A stretch of 16,113 bases of DNA from Anaerolineae bacterium (GTDB lineage: Bacteria > Chloroflexota > Anaerolineae > Aggregatilineales > Phototrophicaceae): NCBI GenBank assembly GCA_028284565.1, contig JANQRM010000463.1:1-16113 (forward strand), written 5' to 3'. Each line of letters opens with the position of its first letter. Position 1 is the stretch's first letter. A program made the translations under genes and the position numbers. Positions 1 through 6,866 of this stretch are shown piece by piece. The notes below the pieces were generated by a model that worked only from the letters and a program-made list of their open reading frames with translations, was not told the origin of the DNA and did not search any database.

Positions 1-2
1 TG

Positions 3-557
3 AGTGATCGCCGTTTCGGTAAAGCCATCAAACGCTTGGTGACTGTCAAATATGTCGATATGAATATGGAGTATGAGTATCAGTTGACAGAAAAGGGACA
101 AAATGCCGCAGCCGAGCTAGCCGAATATGACTCAGCAGGTCCTGTTATAGAGAAAAAGGATGCCAACAAAATCCACCGTCGTCTCACATTGGCAGTCCCC
201 CAACAACTCATAGCTGGACATACGAGCGACCTGCATCTCGGTTTCCATCCTGATTCGGGGAATCAATTCAATTCACCTGCCGAAGTTGTTTTGCGTATTT
301 CAACAATCCATGCTCTTCTCAGCGGAAGTGGTGATGAAATGCTCAAACTCGACAATGATTCAAAACAGCATACCTTTCAGATCACCCCAGAACGCTATAG
401 TCAAGTCCGCCTCAAAGTGCAAGTGTTCCAACTCGCACCCAATGGAGAAGATATATCAATGTGTGGGGGAATGTATGTCGATATGGATGTACAAGGAGCA
501 GGTGACCCTAGTGGATACCGAGCCTATGGCACAGATGTGGCTTTCGATCCGGTATAG
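3..557 (+). CDS. Winged-helix domain protein, 5' partial
   Basis: The reading frame is open to the left edge. The first two bases could end an ATG, in which case the protein would start just outside the window, or the gene may extend further upstream. The first ~45 visible residues look like the end of a winged helix-turn-helix domain: a recognition-helix-like stretch (RRFGKAIKRLV), a short beta wing and the phrase EYQLTEKG, which is typical of MarR/PadR-type wings. A second region of about 120 residues, beginning near RRLTLAVP, looks beta-rich and contains 'IAGHTSDLHLGF'; I do not recognise it. No membrane segment or signal peptide is visible. The gene converges on the SDR gene with an 8-base gap. 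A DNA-binding or protein-interaction role is inferred only from the wing-like motif. Confidence 0.6.
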   Translation, partial: SDRRFGKAIKRLVTVKYVDMNMEYEYQLTEKGQNAAAELAEYDSAGPVIEKKDANKIHRRLTLAVPQQLIAGHTSDLHLGFHPDSGNQFNSPAEVVLRISTIHALLSGSGDEMLKLDNDSKQHTFQITPERYSQVRLKVQVFQLAPNGEDISMCGGMYVDMDVQGAGDPSGYRAYGTDVAFDPV

Positions 558-565
558 GAGATAAA

Positions 566-1357
566 CTATTCATCAGCACTCCAGCCAAGTGGTATATCCT
601 CATCCAAACCATGAAAGGGGTCAGTAATCGTTTCGGTGCGAGTCATGTCCGTTGCTGGTAACAAAGCGGTCTTCCCCTTACGTTCAGCTTTGCTATTCAA
701 CTTCCACAAATCCCGTGCAGAATAAATCGTTTTCGATGAATCAGGTTGCGTCGCAATCCGTGACACGCCACGCGCTAACACATCAATCGGTATCGGCGCA
801 CGATTACCCAATAGAAACCAGGAGAACGGCGGAGTCCGCCCTAGAAATGAGAATAAACGATATACCATCGGACGTGACCTGCCACGCTGATACACCATCG
901 GCGCATGAATAATCGAAGCGTCTAATCCAACACGAAAGAGATAATTCTCGGCTTCACGCTTGGCTTGAATATATTGTAAGCTCATCCAAGGGGTTCGCAC
1001 GGCACTCATCAACACCATATGCTGAACACCATCACTCACACACATATTAGCAACATTCCGAGCAGACAAAAAATTCAGACGGTGGAATGTGAGACCGACA
1101 GATGGCTCGGCAACCATACTCCCAACGGTGTGGATCACACTTTGATGCCCTCGCGCACGACCTCGCAAACTTGCCGTATCCCAAACATCAGCTGGATACC
1201 ATCGCGTCCGTTGAGCCAGCAAACCCAATTTATCTTCTGCGCCAGGACGAACCAACAAGGTCACATCCACACCTTCTGCAAGGAGTGCCATAGCAATATT
1301 GTCACCAAGAAACGTGCCTCCCCCAGTGACCAAAACACCTTTATGAGGTCGAGTCAT
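566..1357 (-). CDS. Atypical SDR / NAD(P)-dependent epimerase-like protein
   Basis: This 263-residue protein has an N-terminal Rossmann fold with a glycine-rich dinucleotide motif, TGGGTFLG at residues 11-18, a variant of the TGxxGxxG motif of extended/atypical SDRs. A Ser-Tyr-Lys catalytic set can be proposed: S118 and YIQAK at residues 129-133 (YxxxK). The layout resembles the NDUFA9-like or 'NAD(P)H-binding' branch, members of which act as oxidoreductases, epimerases or redox-sensing subunits. The substrate cannot be read from the sequence. The C-terminal ~40 residues are charged and probably flexible. The ATG at 1357 is the only in-frame start before an upstream stop. It lacks a clear Shine-Dalgarno sequence. 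A promoter-like pair ends about 33 bases upstream, so the leader would be short. It converges with the upstream winged-helix gene. Confidence 0.85.
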   Translation of the reverse strand: MTRPHKGVLVTGGGTFLGDNIAMALLAEGVDVTLLVRPGAEDKLGLLAQRTRWYPADVWDTASLRGRARGHQSVIHTVGSMVAEPSVGLTFHRLNFLSARNVANMCVSDGVQHMVLMSAVRTPWMSLQYIQAKREAENYLFRVGLDASIIHAPMVYQRGRSRPMVYRLFSFLGRTPPFSWFLLGNRAPIPIDVLARGVSRIATQPDSSKTIYSARDLWKLNSKAERKGKTALLPATDMTRTETITDPFHGLDEDIPLGWSADE

Positions 1358-1389
1358 ATCATGAATTTCATTGGATTAATCAGCCTCAT

Positions 1390-1418
1390 ATTGTAAAGAT
1401 TGAGCAACATTCCCACAA
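1390..1418 (-). promoter_or_regulatory. Predicted sigma70-type promoter for the SDR gene
   Basis: On the minus strand a -35-like TTGTGG (1418-1413) is followed after 17 bases by a -10 TACAAT (1395-1390). Transcription would begin near 1383, about 26 bases before the ATG at 1357. The -35 box matches the consensus only in its TTG. It is arranged back-to-back with another promoter-like element on the plus strand. Confidence 0.45.
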
Positions 1419-1426
1419 CGTTGGAC

Positions 1427-1453
1427 TTGTTAAATTCTATTTTTCTGTATAAT
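1427..1453 (+). promoter_or_regulatory. Consensus -10 element reading toward recX
   Basis: A perfect TATAAT lies at 1448-1453. The best upstream hexamer is TTGTTA at 1427-1432 with a short 15-base spacer; an alternative TTGGAC at 1421-1426 is too far at 21 bases. Transcription would begin near 1460, about 440 bases before the recX start, giving either an unusually long leader or a separate RNA. Confidence 0.45.
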
Positions 1454-1860
1454 AAGGGTTAATCTCATCTTAAACTCAACTTAGATGAGCAGAGTCAGTT
1501 TAACAGTATGACCGAATGCAGAGAGTCACAAATTGTGCATGTCTTTGTTGAGATGCATAGCATGTTGCCCAAAGTGGGAGTGATGAATCGTTTGGAGAAA
1601 CGGGTAACGGCGAAAGGACACTGCTTCGACGATGTGCCAAAATGTGTGGTAACGAAATGCTTATGGAACCGTCTCATTTGACGGATAGAATGTGCCAGTG
1701 GATATCCAATCAACCTTTAGAGGAGTGTCACAAGTCATCGTTGTGGCGACAACACATCACTAAATCTTGAATTATTCGTCCTGAATAGCCCCGATTCTAG
1801 GCTGATTCGGGGTGGCACAGCTGTATCTCTCCAAAAGACCCTTTCGATTCAATCCACACC
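1454..1860 (+). other. Long non-coding interval with hairpins; possible leader or small RNA
   Basis: No convincing protein gene is present. Downstream of the TATAAT box several perfect short inverted repeats occur: CTCATCT/AGATGAG just after the putative start, CGTTT-GGAG-AAACG at 1589-1602, CCGTC-TCATTT-GACGG at 1669-1684, and a CCCCGA/TCGGGG hairpin near 1789-1813 that is not followed by a T-run. The density of hairpins after a consensus -10 box suggests a structured RNA or a long 5' leader of recX. I could not match it to RNase P RNA, tmRNA, SRP RNA or a known riboswitch by eye. It may equally be decayed DNA. Confidence 0.3.
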
Positions 1861-1902
1861 ATGACAATGGCAATTGATAGTTTATTGGTAAAGGGCAATC
1901 TT

Positions 1903-2550
1903 GTGCCAGTCATCACGGCTTTAGAGGTACAAAAGCGGAATAAAGAACGAGTCAATGTGTATCTTGACGATGAATTCGCCTTTGGACTCAGCCTCATGGA
2001 AGCCGCCGTGTTGAAGAAAGGTCAGACACTCTCTGATGAAGAGATTGATCGCCTGAAACAAGAGGATGCCATCGTCCAAGCTATCGACCACGCCATTCGC
2101 TTTTTGTCTTATCGTCCACGCAGTTCCCAAGAAGTCCGCCGGAACCTGAGCAAGAAAAAGATACCCGATACCGTCATCGAGTCTGCCCTAGAACGTTTGG
2201 AAAATCTGGGTTATCTCGACGACTCCGCCTTTGTAAGCTTTTGGGTGGAGAATCGCAATTCATTTAAGCCAATGGGCGCACGCGCCTTAAGTTATGAACT
2301 TCGTCAAAAAGGTATCGACCAACGTTTGATTGATGAAGCACTCAATCAGTTGGATGAGACAGAACTCGCCCTTCAAGCAGGACGAGAACGGGTATCTCGA
2401 TTTCGAGGAAAGCATCCCCAGGAGTTTAAGAAGAAAATGGGGGACTTTCTCCAGCGACGCGGTTTTAATTATGGGACTGCCTCCGATGTGGTGCAACATT
2501 TACTACAGGACCTCGAAGATGGGTTTCTCGTAGAACGTGACATAGATTAA
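1903..2550 (+). CDS. recX: RecX, regulator of RecA
   Basis: RecX proteins bind RecA filaments and modulate recombination and SOS induction in the cytoplasm. The product (215 residues from this start) opens with ITALEVQKRNKERVNVYLDDEFAFGL, here split as ITALEVQKRNKERV plus NVYLDDEFAFGL, the usual N-terminal signature. It continues with the helical repeats of the family, including the central segment ENLGYLDDSAFVSFWVENR (LDDxxFA-type) and a later QKGIDQRLIDEAL. I chose GTG 1903 because AAAGGG lies 7 bases upstream and family members begin close to 'ITALE'. The frame also permits ATG 1861, adding 14 residues (MTMAIDSLLVKGNL), but no ribosome binding site precedes that. It lies 94 bases upstream of rny and is probably co-transcribed with it. 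Confidence 0.9.
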   Translation: MPVITALEVQKRNKERVNVYLDDEFAFGLSLMEAAVLKKGQTLSDEEIDRLKQEDAIVQAIDHAIRFLSYRPRSSQEVRRNLSKKKIPDTVIESALERLENLGYLDDSAFVSFWVENRNSFKPMGARALSYELRQKGIDQRLIDEALNQLDETELALQAGRERVSRFRGKHPQEFKKKMGDFLQRRGFNYGTASDVVQHLLQDLEDGFLVERDID

Positions 2551-2563
2551 AATAAATCTCCGC

Positions 2564-2641
2564 GATTCGGCATGAATGGAACCCATTGAAGCGAAAGGAG
2601 TAAGGCATTGCTTCGTGAAAACACACGAATAACGCCGAATC
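2564..2641 (+). promoter_or_regulatory. Structured multi-hairpin leader of rny
   Basis: A perfect 8-base inverted repeat, GATTCGGC (2564-2571) and GCCGAATC (2634-2641), encloses three smaller hairpins: AATGG-AAC-CCATT (2575-2587), GAAGC/GCTTC (2588-2592 with 2610-2614) and CGTG/CACG (2614-2617 with 2624-2627; the two stems share base 2614). Together they would form a four-way, cloverleaf-like fold ending 3 bases before the rny ATG. The only good Shine-Dalgarno sequence, AAAGGAG at 2594-2600, lies in the large loop of the middle hairpin, 44 bases before that ATG. It is not a tRNA: the arm and loop sizes are wrong. A role in controlling rny is inferred from position and fold. Confidence 0.45.
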
Positions 2642-2644
2642 ATC

Positions 2645-4189
2645 ATGGAACTTGTATTGGTAGGAATCATCGCCTTAGTTGTTGGTGCTGGTGGAGGTGT
2701 CTATTGGGGTCGTCGTAGCCTCTTAGAACGACAAGAACTTGAAGCTCAGAGTGCGCTTGTCAAAGCATCTAATGAAGCTAAAACCATCTTAGAAAACGCC
2801 AATGACGAGAGCAAGAGCATCGTTCTTGAAGCGGAAAAAGAAGCAAAAAATGTTCTCAAAGAAGCCGACCAGACGATTACCCGTCGCCGTCGAGAACTCG
2901 ATAATGAAGATGACCGTCTGCAAAAGCGACGTGCTGATTTAGATAAGCGTCTCGAACGCCTCGAATCTCGCGAGGGCAATCTCAACAAGCGTCAGAGTCG
3001 CCTTGACCGCAAAGAAAATGAACTGAAAGACCGCGAAGCCCAAAAAATAGCCGAGTTACAACAAATCGCACAAATGACCATTGACGAAGCGCGTGGGGAA
3101 TTGCTCCGGGCTGTTGAACTCGATGCACGCAATGATATGGCACGTATTATCCGCCAGATTGAAGCAGAAGCTCATGAAGAAGGGGAACGTCGCGCACGAG
3201 AAATTGTCTCCCTCACAGTCCAGCGCATTGCCTCCGAGCATGTCAGTGAATTCTCAGTCAGTGTGGTCGAACTACCCTCGGATGATATGAAGGGGCGTAT
3301 TATTGGGCGTAACGGACGCAACATTCGCTCCTTTGAGATGGCAACAGGCGTGGATGTTGTCGTTGATGACACACCACAAGCCGTCACCATCAGCAGTTTT
3401 GACCCGGTTCGTCGGGAGGTTGCCAAGCGCACCATGTCCAAACTCGTCGTCGATGGACGAATTCATCCAGCACGTATCGAAAAATTAGTTGAAGACACGC
3501 ATGCAGAAGTTGAGCAAATTATTCAAGAAGAAGGCGAGCGAGCCGCCTTTGAAGTAGGCGCACATGGTCTCCATAAAGAAGTCATCAAATTATTAGGTCG
3601 CCTCAAGTTCCGTACAAGCTACGGACAAAACCAGCTCTCTCATGCGATTGAAACTGCCCATATCGCGGGCATGATCGCCGCTGAGTTGGGTGCCGATGTC
3701 GATGTTGCCAAAGCTGGTGGTTTGCTCCACGACATCGGTAAAGCCGTTGACCACGAAGTTGAAGGAACCCATGCAACTATTGGTGCTGAGTATCTGAAAC
3801 GCTACGGTGTCAAAGGGAAAATCGTCAATTGTGTCGCCAGCCATCATCATGAGGTCGAACAGAATTGTGTCGAAGCTTACATCGTCGAAGCGGCAGATGC
3901 CATCTCTGGCGCACGTCCCGGCGCACGACGGGAAAGTCTGGAAGCCTACATCCGTCGTGTGAAAATGTTGGAAGAAATCGCCAATGGTTTTGAAGGTGTT
4001 GACCAAAGCTATGCACTCCAAGCCGGGCGCGAAGTCCGTATCATTGTCCGTCCAGAAGAGGTGGATGAATTCACATCACTGCAACTGGCGAAAGATGTCG
4101 CCAAGCGAATCGAGGAAGATATGCAATATCCCGGACAAATCAAAGTCCATGTCATTCGTGAAACCCGCGCCATCGAATACGCGAAATAG
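2645..4189 (+). CDS. rny: Ribonuclease Y
   Basis: RNase Y is a membrane-anchored endoribonuclease that starts mRNA decay in many bacteria lacking RNase E. The 514-residue product shows the full domain order: an N-terminal membrane helix (about residues 3-22), a long charged coiled coil (about 28-200), a KH RNA-binding domain with GRIIGRNGRN at 217-226, and an HD metal-dependent phosphohydrolase domain with SHAIETAH near 332-339, LLHDIGKA at 360-367 (catalytic His-Asp) and SHHHEVE near 399-405. The length is close to the ~520 residues usual for the family. The frame is closed by a stop at 2630-2632, so ATG 2645 is the first possible ATG start. It has no Shine-Dalgarno sequence directly upstream, which is odd for so conserved a gene. 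It follows recX and ends at a strong terminator. Confidence 0.97.
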   Translation: MELVLVGIIALVVGAGGGVYWGRRSLLERQELEAQSALVKASNEAKTILENANDESKSIVLEAEKEAKNVLKEADQTITRRRRELDNEDDRLQKRRADLDKRLERLESREGNLNKRQSRLDRKENELKDREAQKIAELQQIAQMTIDEARGELLRAVELDARNDMARIIRQIEAEAHEEGERRAREIVSLTVQRIASEHVSEFSVSVVELPSDDMKGRIIGRNGRNIRSFEMATGVDVVVDDTPQAVTISSFDPVRREVAKRTMSKLVVDGRIHPARIEKLVEDTHAEVEQIIQEEGERAAFEVGAHGLHKEVIKLLGRLKFRTSYGQNQLSHAIETAHIAGMIAAELGADVDVAKAGGLLHDIGKAVDHEVEGTHATIGAEYLKRYGVKGKIVNCVASHHHEVEQNCVEAYIVEAADAISGARPGARRESLEAYIRRVKMLEEIANGFEGVDQSYALQAGREVRIIVRPEEVDEFTSLQLAKDVAKRIEEDMQYPGQIKVHVIRETRAIEYAK

Positions 4190-4219
4190 ACATCCACTAC
4201 CATAATCAAGTCACTTCCG

Positions 4220-4248
4220 AACCCCCAATAATTGGGGGTTTTGTTTTT
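4220..4248 (+). terminator. Rho-independent terminator after rny
   Basis: AACCCCCA and TGGGGGTT form a perfect 8-base stem around a 5-base AT loop (4220-4240), followed by the T-rich run TTGTTTTT. It lies 30 bases after the rny stop. The T-run is immediately followed by the -35 box of the next gene. Confidence 0.9.
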
Positions 4249-4249
4249 A

Positions 4250-4279
4250 TTGACAGCCAATATTCAATTAGAGTACCAT
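4250..4279 (+). promoter_or_regulatory. Promoter of the tetR-ABC exporter operon
   Basis: A perfect TTGACA (4250-4255) is followed after 18 bases by TACCAT (4274-4279), which keeps the key first, second and last bases of the -10 consensus. Transcription would begin near 4286. This places the ATG at 4280 outside the transcript and supports ATG 4325 as the start of the tetR gene. Confidence 0.55.
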
Positions 4280-4324
4280 ATGACCAGTAACACGCATTCG
4301 GTCATAGTGTTTGGAAAGGACAGT

Positions 4325-5029
4325 ATGGAGCAAGCAGACGACATCGCCCGACAGAAGAACGAGGAGCGAGAAAATCGTATCCTCGACGCGGCGGCGCAAC
4401 TGATTACACATTTCGGTTTTACGAAAACAACCATTGGCGATATAGCCAACGAAGCGGGTATCTCCAAAGGCACACTCTATCAACATTGGGATAGCAAGGA
4501 AGCCCTCTTTGATGCCCTTGTGTGGCGAGAAACATGGCGATACACAGACGAAACCCTTCGATTAATCGAAGCAGATGCAAATGGAGGAACGATAACCGGG
4601 TTATTCAAAAATGCATTGTTAGCATTACAAGAAAATGGCTTTTTGCGTGCCTTATTAGCAAAAGATCATCAACGAATTGCGAGTCAACTTCTCGCCCAAT
4701 TCGAGGACTTTTATCCACGACGCTATGAAATGCTCAAAGGTATGTTGACTCAGATGCAAGCCGTTGGCGCAGTCAGAGAAGATGTGGATATCCAAACTGT
4801 TGCTTATCTGATGAATGTTTATAACTATGGCTTTTTAAAAATCAATGAGGTGATGCCTAAAGAGCAATGCCCAGAATTCGATACGAGCGTTCAGGTCATC
4901 GCCGACATTTTTGATCACTATCTTACACCACCGGATGGTGGGAATAGCGAAGCGGGAAAACAAATTATTCATGGTTTCATCGCAATGGCAAAACAACAAG
5001 TGGAAACTATGCGAAACCAGAAGAAATAG
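4325..5029 (+). CDS. TetR-family transcriptional regulator
   Basis: TetR-type repressors bind operators through an N-terminal helix-turn-helix and release DNA when a ligand enters the C-terminal pocket. From ATG 4325 the protein has 234 residues, with ENRILDAAAQLITHFGF followed by TKTTIGDIANEAGISKGTLYQHW (about 34-56 for the helix-turn-helix), a close fit to the family, and an all-helical C-terminal region. The start was chosen because AAAGGA lies 4 bases upstream and the promoter predicts transcription from about 4286; an upstream ATG at 4280 would precede the transcript start. The gene lies 82 bases before an ABC exporter on the same strand, so it most likely controls itself and that exporter in response to an exported compound. 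I could not identify a convincing palindromic operator. Confidence 0.9.
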   Translation: MEQADDIARQKNEERENRILDAAAQLITHFGFTKTTIGDIANEAGISKGTLYQHWDSKEALFDALVWRETWRYTDETLRLIEADANGGTITGLFKNALLALQENGFLRALLAKDHQRIASQLLAQFEDFYPRRYEMLKGMLTQMQAVGAVREDVDIQTVAYLMNVYNYGFLKINEVMPKEQCPEFDTSVQVIADIFDHYLTPPDGGNSEAGKQIIHGFIAMAKQQVETMRNQKK

Positions 5030-5111
5030 GACAAGTCAATGTGAAATTAACGGAATATACAACCAGTATCTAAGAACCACAACAATTAACAACCGAAAAT
5101 GGGAGGCAAAC

Positions 5112-6044
5112 ATGGGAACAGCTATTATCAAAACCAACAACTTAAGCAAGACTTACAAATCGCGTAGTAGCCAAACAAAGGCACTCGATAAACTCAATCT
5201 TGAGGTTAAGCAAGGTGAAATCTTTGGCTATCTTGGACCTAATGGTGCAGGTAAAACGACAACGATTAAGTTGCTACTCGACCTGATTCGTCCGACACAA
5301 GGCAATGCTCAAATTCTGGGCATGGATACCCAACAACAAAGTGTCAAAGTCCATAAGAAAGTTGGCTTTCTGCCCGCTGAACTCAGCTTATGGAAGGGAC
5401 GCACATCCGAGCAAGTGGTGAACTATATCGCGTCGATTCATGGTGATTCAAAAGCCACTGTCAAAGAAGCGCATGACATCGCCGATCGGCTTCAGTTCGA
5501 TATGAAGAAAAAAGTGCGCGATTATTCATCAGGCAATAAGCGTAAACTTGGCTTGGTTTTGGCGATGATGCACCAGCCTGAAATTCTGATTCTGGATGAG
5601 CCGTCGAGTGGTTTAGACCCCTTGATGCAACAAACCTTCAATCAGATGATGCGCGAGTATCGTGATTCTGGAAGAACAGTCTTTCTGTCATCACATGTAT
5701 TAAATGAAGTCCAAGCGATTTGTGATCGTGTAGGAATTCTACGGGATGGTGATCTGAAAGCAGTAGAATCCATCGACAAACTTACCAATGTTGAATTTCG
5801 TTGGGTAACGCTCCATTTCCGTGACGCTGTGCCAACCACATGGAAAGGCACACTAGAAAAACTCGATAGTGTGACGGATATTGAGATCGCGGGGAAAGAA
5901 CTCAGCCTCCGTCTGAACGGCGATTTTGACCCGATTTTACGGGCTGTCGGTGATGGTTATGTGGAAAATATCCATATTCAAGATCCAACCCTCGAAGAAA
6001 TCTTCCTCACCTACTATGGGGGCAATGGTAAGGAGGTCGCATAG
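5112..6044 (+). CDS. ABC transporter ATP-binding protein (ABC-2 exporter)
   Basis: This is the energy-coupling subunit of an exporter, cytoplasmic and attached to the membrane permeases. The 310-residue product has Walker A GPNGAGKT at 42-49, an ABC signature YSSGNKRKLG near 138-147 (SGNKR in place of the classical SGGQ), Walker B ILILDEPSSGLDP near 158-170, and the H-loop SSHVL with His195. The C-terminal ~80 residues form an extension like those of DrrA/BcrA-type drug-export ATPases. ATG 5112 was chosen because GGGAGG sits 5 bases upstream; the open frame extends further up but only across the end of tetR in another frame. The stop is separated by 2 bases from the first permease, so translation is probably coupled. 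Confidence 0.95.
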   Translation: MGTAIIKTNNLSKTYKSRSSQTKALDKLNLEVKQGEIFGYLGPNGAGKTTTIKLLLDLIRPTQGNAQILGMDTQQQSVKVHKKVGFLPAELSLWKGRTSEQVVNYIASIHGDSKATVKEAHDIADRLQFDMKKKVRDYSSGNKRKLGLVLAMMHQPEILILDEPSSGLDPLMQQTFNQMMREYRDSGRTVFLSSHVLNEVQAICDRVGILRDGDLKAVESIDKLTNVEFRWVTLHFRDAVPTTWKGTLEKLDSVTDIEIAGKELSLRLNGDFDPILRAVGDGYVENIHIQDPTLEEIFLTYYGGNGKEVA

Positions 6045-6046
6045 CG

Positions 6047-6853
6047 ATGAATGGTCTCATTTTTCAAGATACGCTTCGGCATCATTGGAAGCAGATACTC
6101 TATTGGGGCATCGGCATCGGCTTACTCGGATTCTATGCGGCGGCAATTGCTCAAGATTCGAACGTGGTCGAGGGCTATGCAGAAGTCATGGAATCTATGC
6201 CACCGATTCTTTTGCAAGCATTCGGCTTAGAAGACACTGCAATGATTGGTACACCGATTGGGTTCATCAGCTTTGCAGCATTTACCTATGGAGCCATTGT
6301 GTTAGCTGTATTTGCTGTCACAGCTGGACTAGGCATTACCGCCAATGAAGAAGATGAAGGTGTGATGGATGTGTTCCTGGCATTACCGATTTCAAGGACA
6401 CAAGTCGTCATAGAAAAGTATCTGGGATATACAGTCATTGCCGTTGGTATTATCTTGGTACTGTTCTTATCACTGATCTTGGGTATATCGGCTACAGGCA
6501 TGGATATTTCCATAAGTCGGCTGTTCGAGCTTTGCCTTAATTTGCTACCGAGCATGTTGCTTATCATGGCGTTTACAGCAATGGTTGCAGGCTTAATTCG
6601 GCGTAAAGCGATTGCAACAGCTGTTGCCGGAACCTTTGTCTTGGCAAGCTACTTCATTGACATGATCGGTTCGGCGGCGAGTGATACCTTTGCAGAGTCA
6701 CTATCTGCACTGTCGTTCTTCAGCTATATCGACAGTAACACGGTATCACAAGAAGGACTGAATATCGGCAACATGGTAATTCTGCTAGTTTTGGCAGTCG
6801 TCTTGTTGGCAGGTGCAGTGGTATTCTTCAATCGTCGGGATGTAGGTGCATAA
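6047..6853 (+). CDS. ABC-2 type permease, first of a tandem pair
   Basis: The product is a 268-residue membrane protein with about six hydrophobic segments, for example around residues 18-36, 73-97, 128-148, 165-184, 190-210 and 242-261. It begins with HHWKQILYWGIGIG, has a cytoplasmic-looking NEEDEGVMDVFLALPISRTQ between helices, and ends FFNRRDVGA. These features match ABC-2 permeases of drug or lipid exporters. AAGGAGG at 6030-6036, inside the end of the ATPase gene, serves its ATG. It is clearly paralogous to the following gene, so the two probably form a heterodimeric membrane channel driven by two copies of the ATPase. The substrate is unknown. Confidence 0.9.
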   Translation: MNGLIFQDTLRHHWKQILYWGIGIGLLGFYAAAIAQDSNVVEGYAEVMESMPPILLQAFGLEDTAMIGTPIGFISFAAFTYGAIVLAVFAVTAGLGITANEEDEGVMDVFLALPISRTQVVIEKYLGYTVIAVGIILVLFLSLILGISATGMDISISRLFELCLNLLPSMLLIMAFTAMVAGLIRRKAIATAVAGTFVLASYFIDMIGSAASDTFAESLSALSFFSYIDSNTVSQEGLNIGNMVILLVLAVVLLAGAVVFFNRRDVGA

Positions 6854-6866
6854 AGGAGCAAATCGT

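Noticed and set aside
1508..1681. 57-codon open frame after the TATAAT box, with four cysteines
   Set aside because: No Shine-Dalgarno sequence, no recognisable motif, and it overlaps several hairpins; more likely chance.
1495..1713. 72-residue open frame on the minus strand
   Set aside because: It begins at a TTG with no spaced ribosome binding site and shows no protein-like pattern.
1789..1813. CCCCGA/TCGGGG hairpin as a terminator before recX
   Set aside because: No T-run follows on either strand and the stem is only 6 bases.
1800..1825. Resemblance of GGGTGGCACAGC to the T-box riboswitch core (GGGTGGNACCGC)
   Set aside because: One core base differs, no specifier loop or Stem I motifs could be identified upstream, no terminator with a T-run follows, and the downstream gene recX is not a usual T-box target. 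A covariance-model search would decide.
2564..2641. Possible tRNA gene because of the cloverleaf-like fold
   Set aside because: The arms have the wrong lengths, the middle loop is 17 bases, and there is no T-loop GTTCGA motif or 3' CCA.
3593..4021. 142-residue antisense open frame inside rny
   Set aside because: It is a shadow of the rny coding frame with no ribosome binding site or protein family pattern.
4232..4324. N-terminal extension of the TetR protein from TTG 4232 or ATG 4280
   Set aside because: TTG 4232 lies inside the rny terminator, and both positions lie upstream of the transcript start predicted from TTGACA/TACCAT.
4911..5111. 67-residue N-terminal extension of the ABC ATPase
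   Set aside because: It overlaps the end of tetR in another frame; ATG 5112 has a clear GGGAGG and directly opens the ATPase fold.
5030..5111. Search for a TetR operator palindrome before the ATPase gene
   Set aside because: Only A/C-rich direct motifs were seen; no convincing inverted repeat was found.
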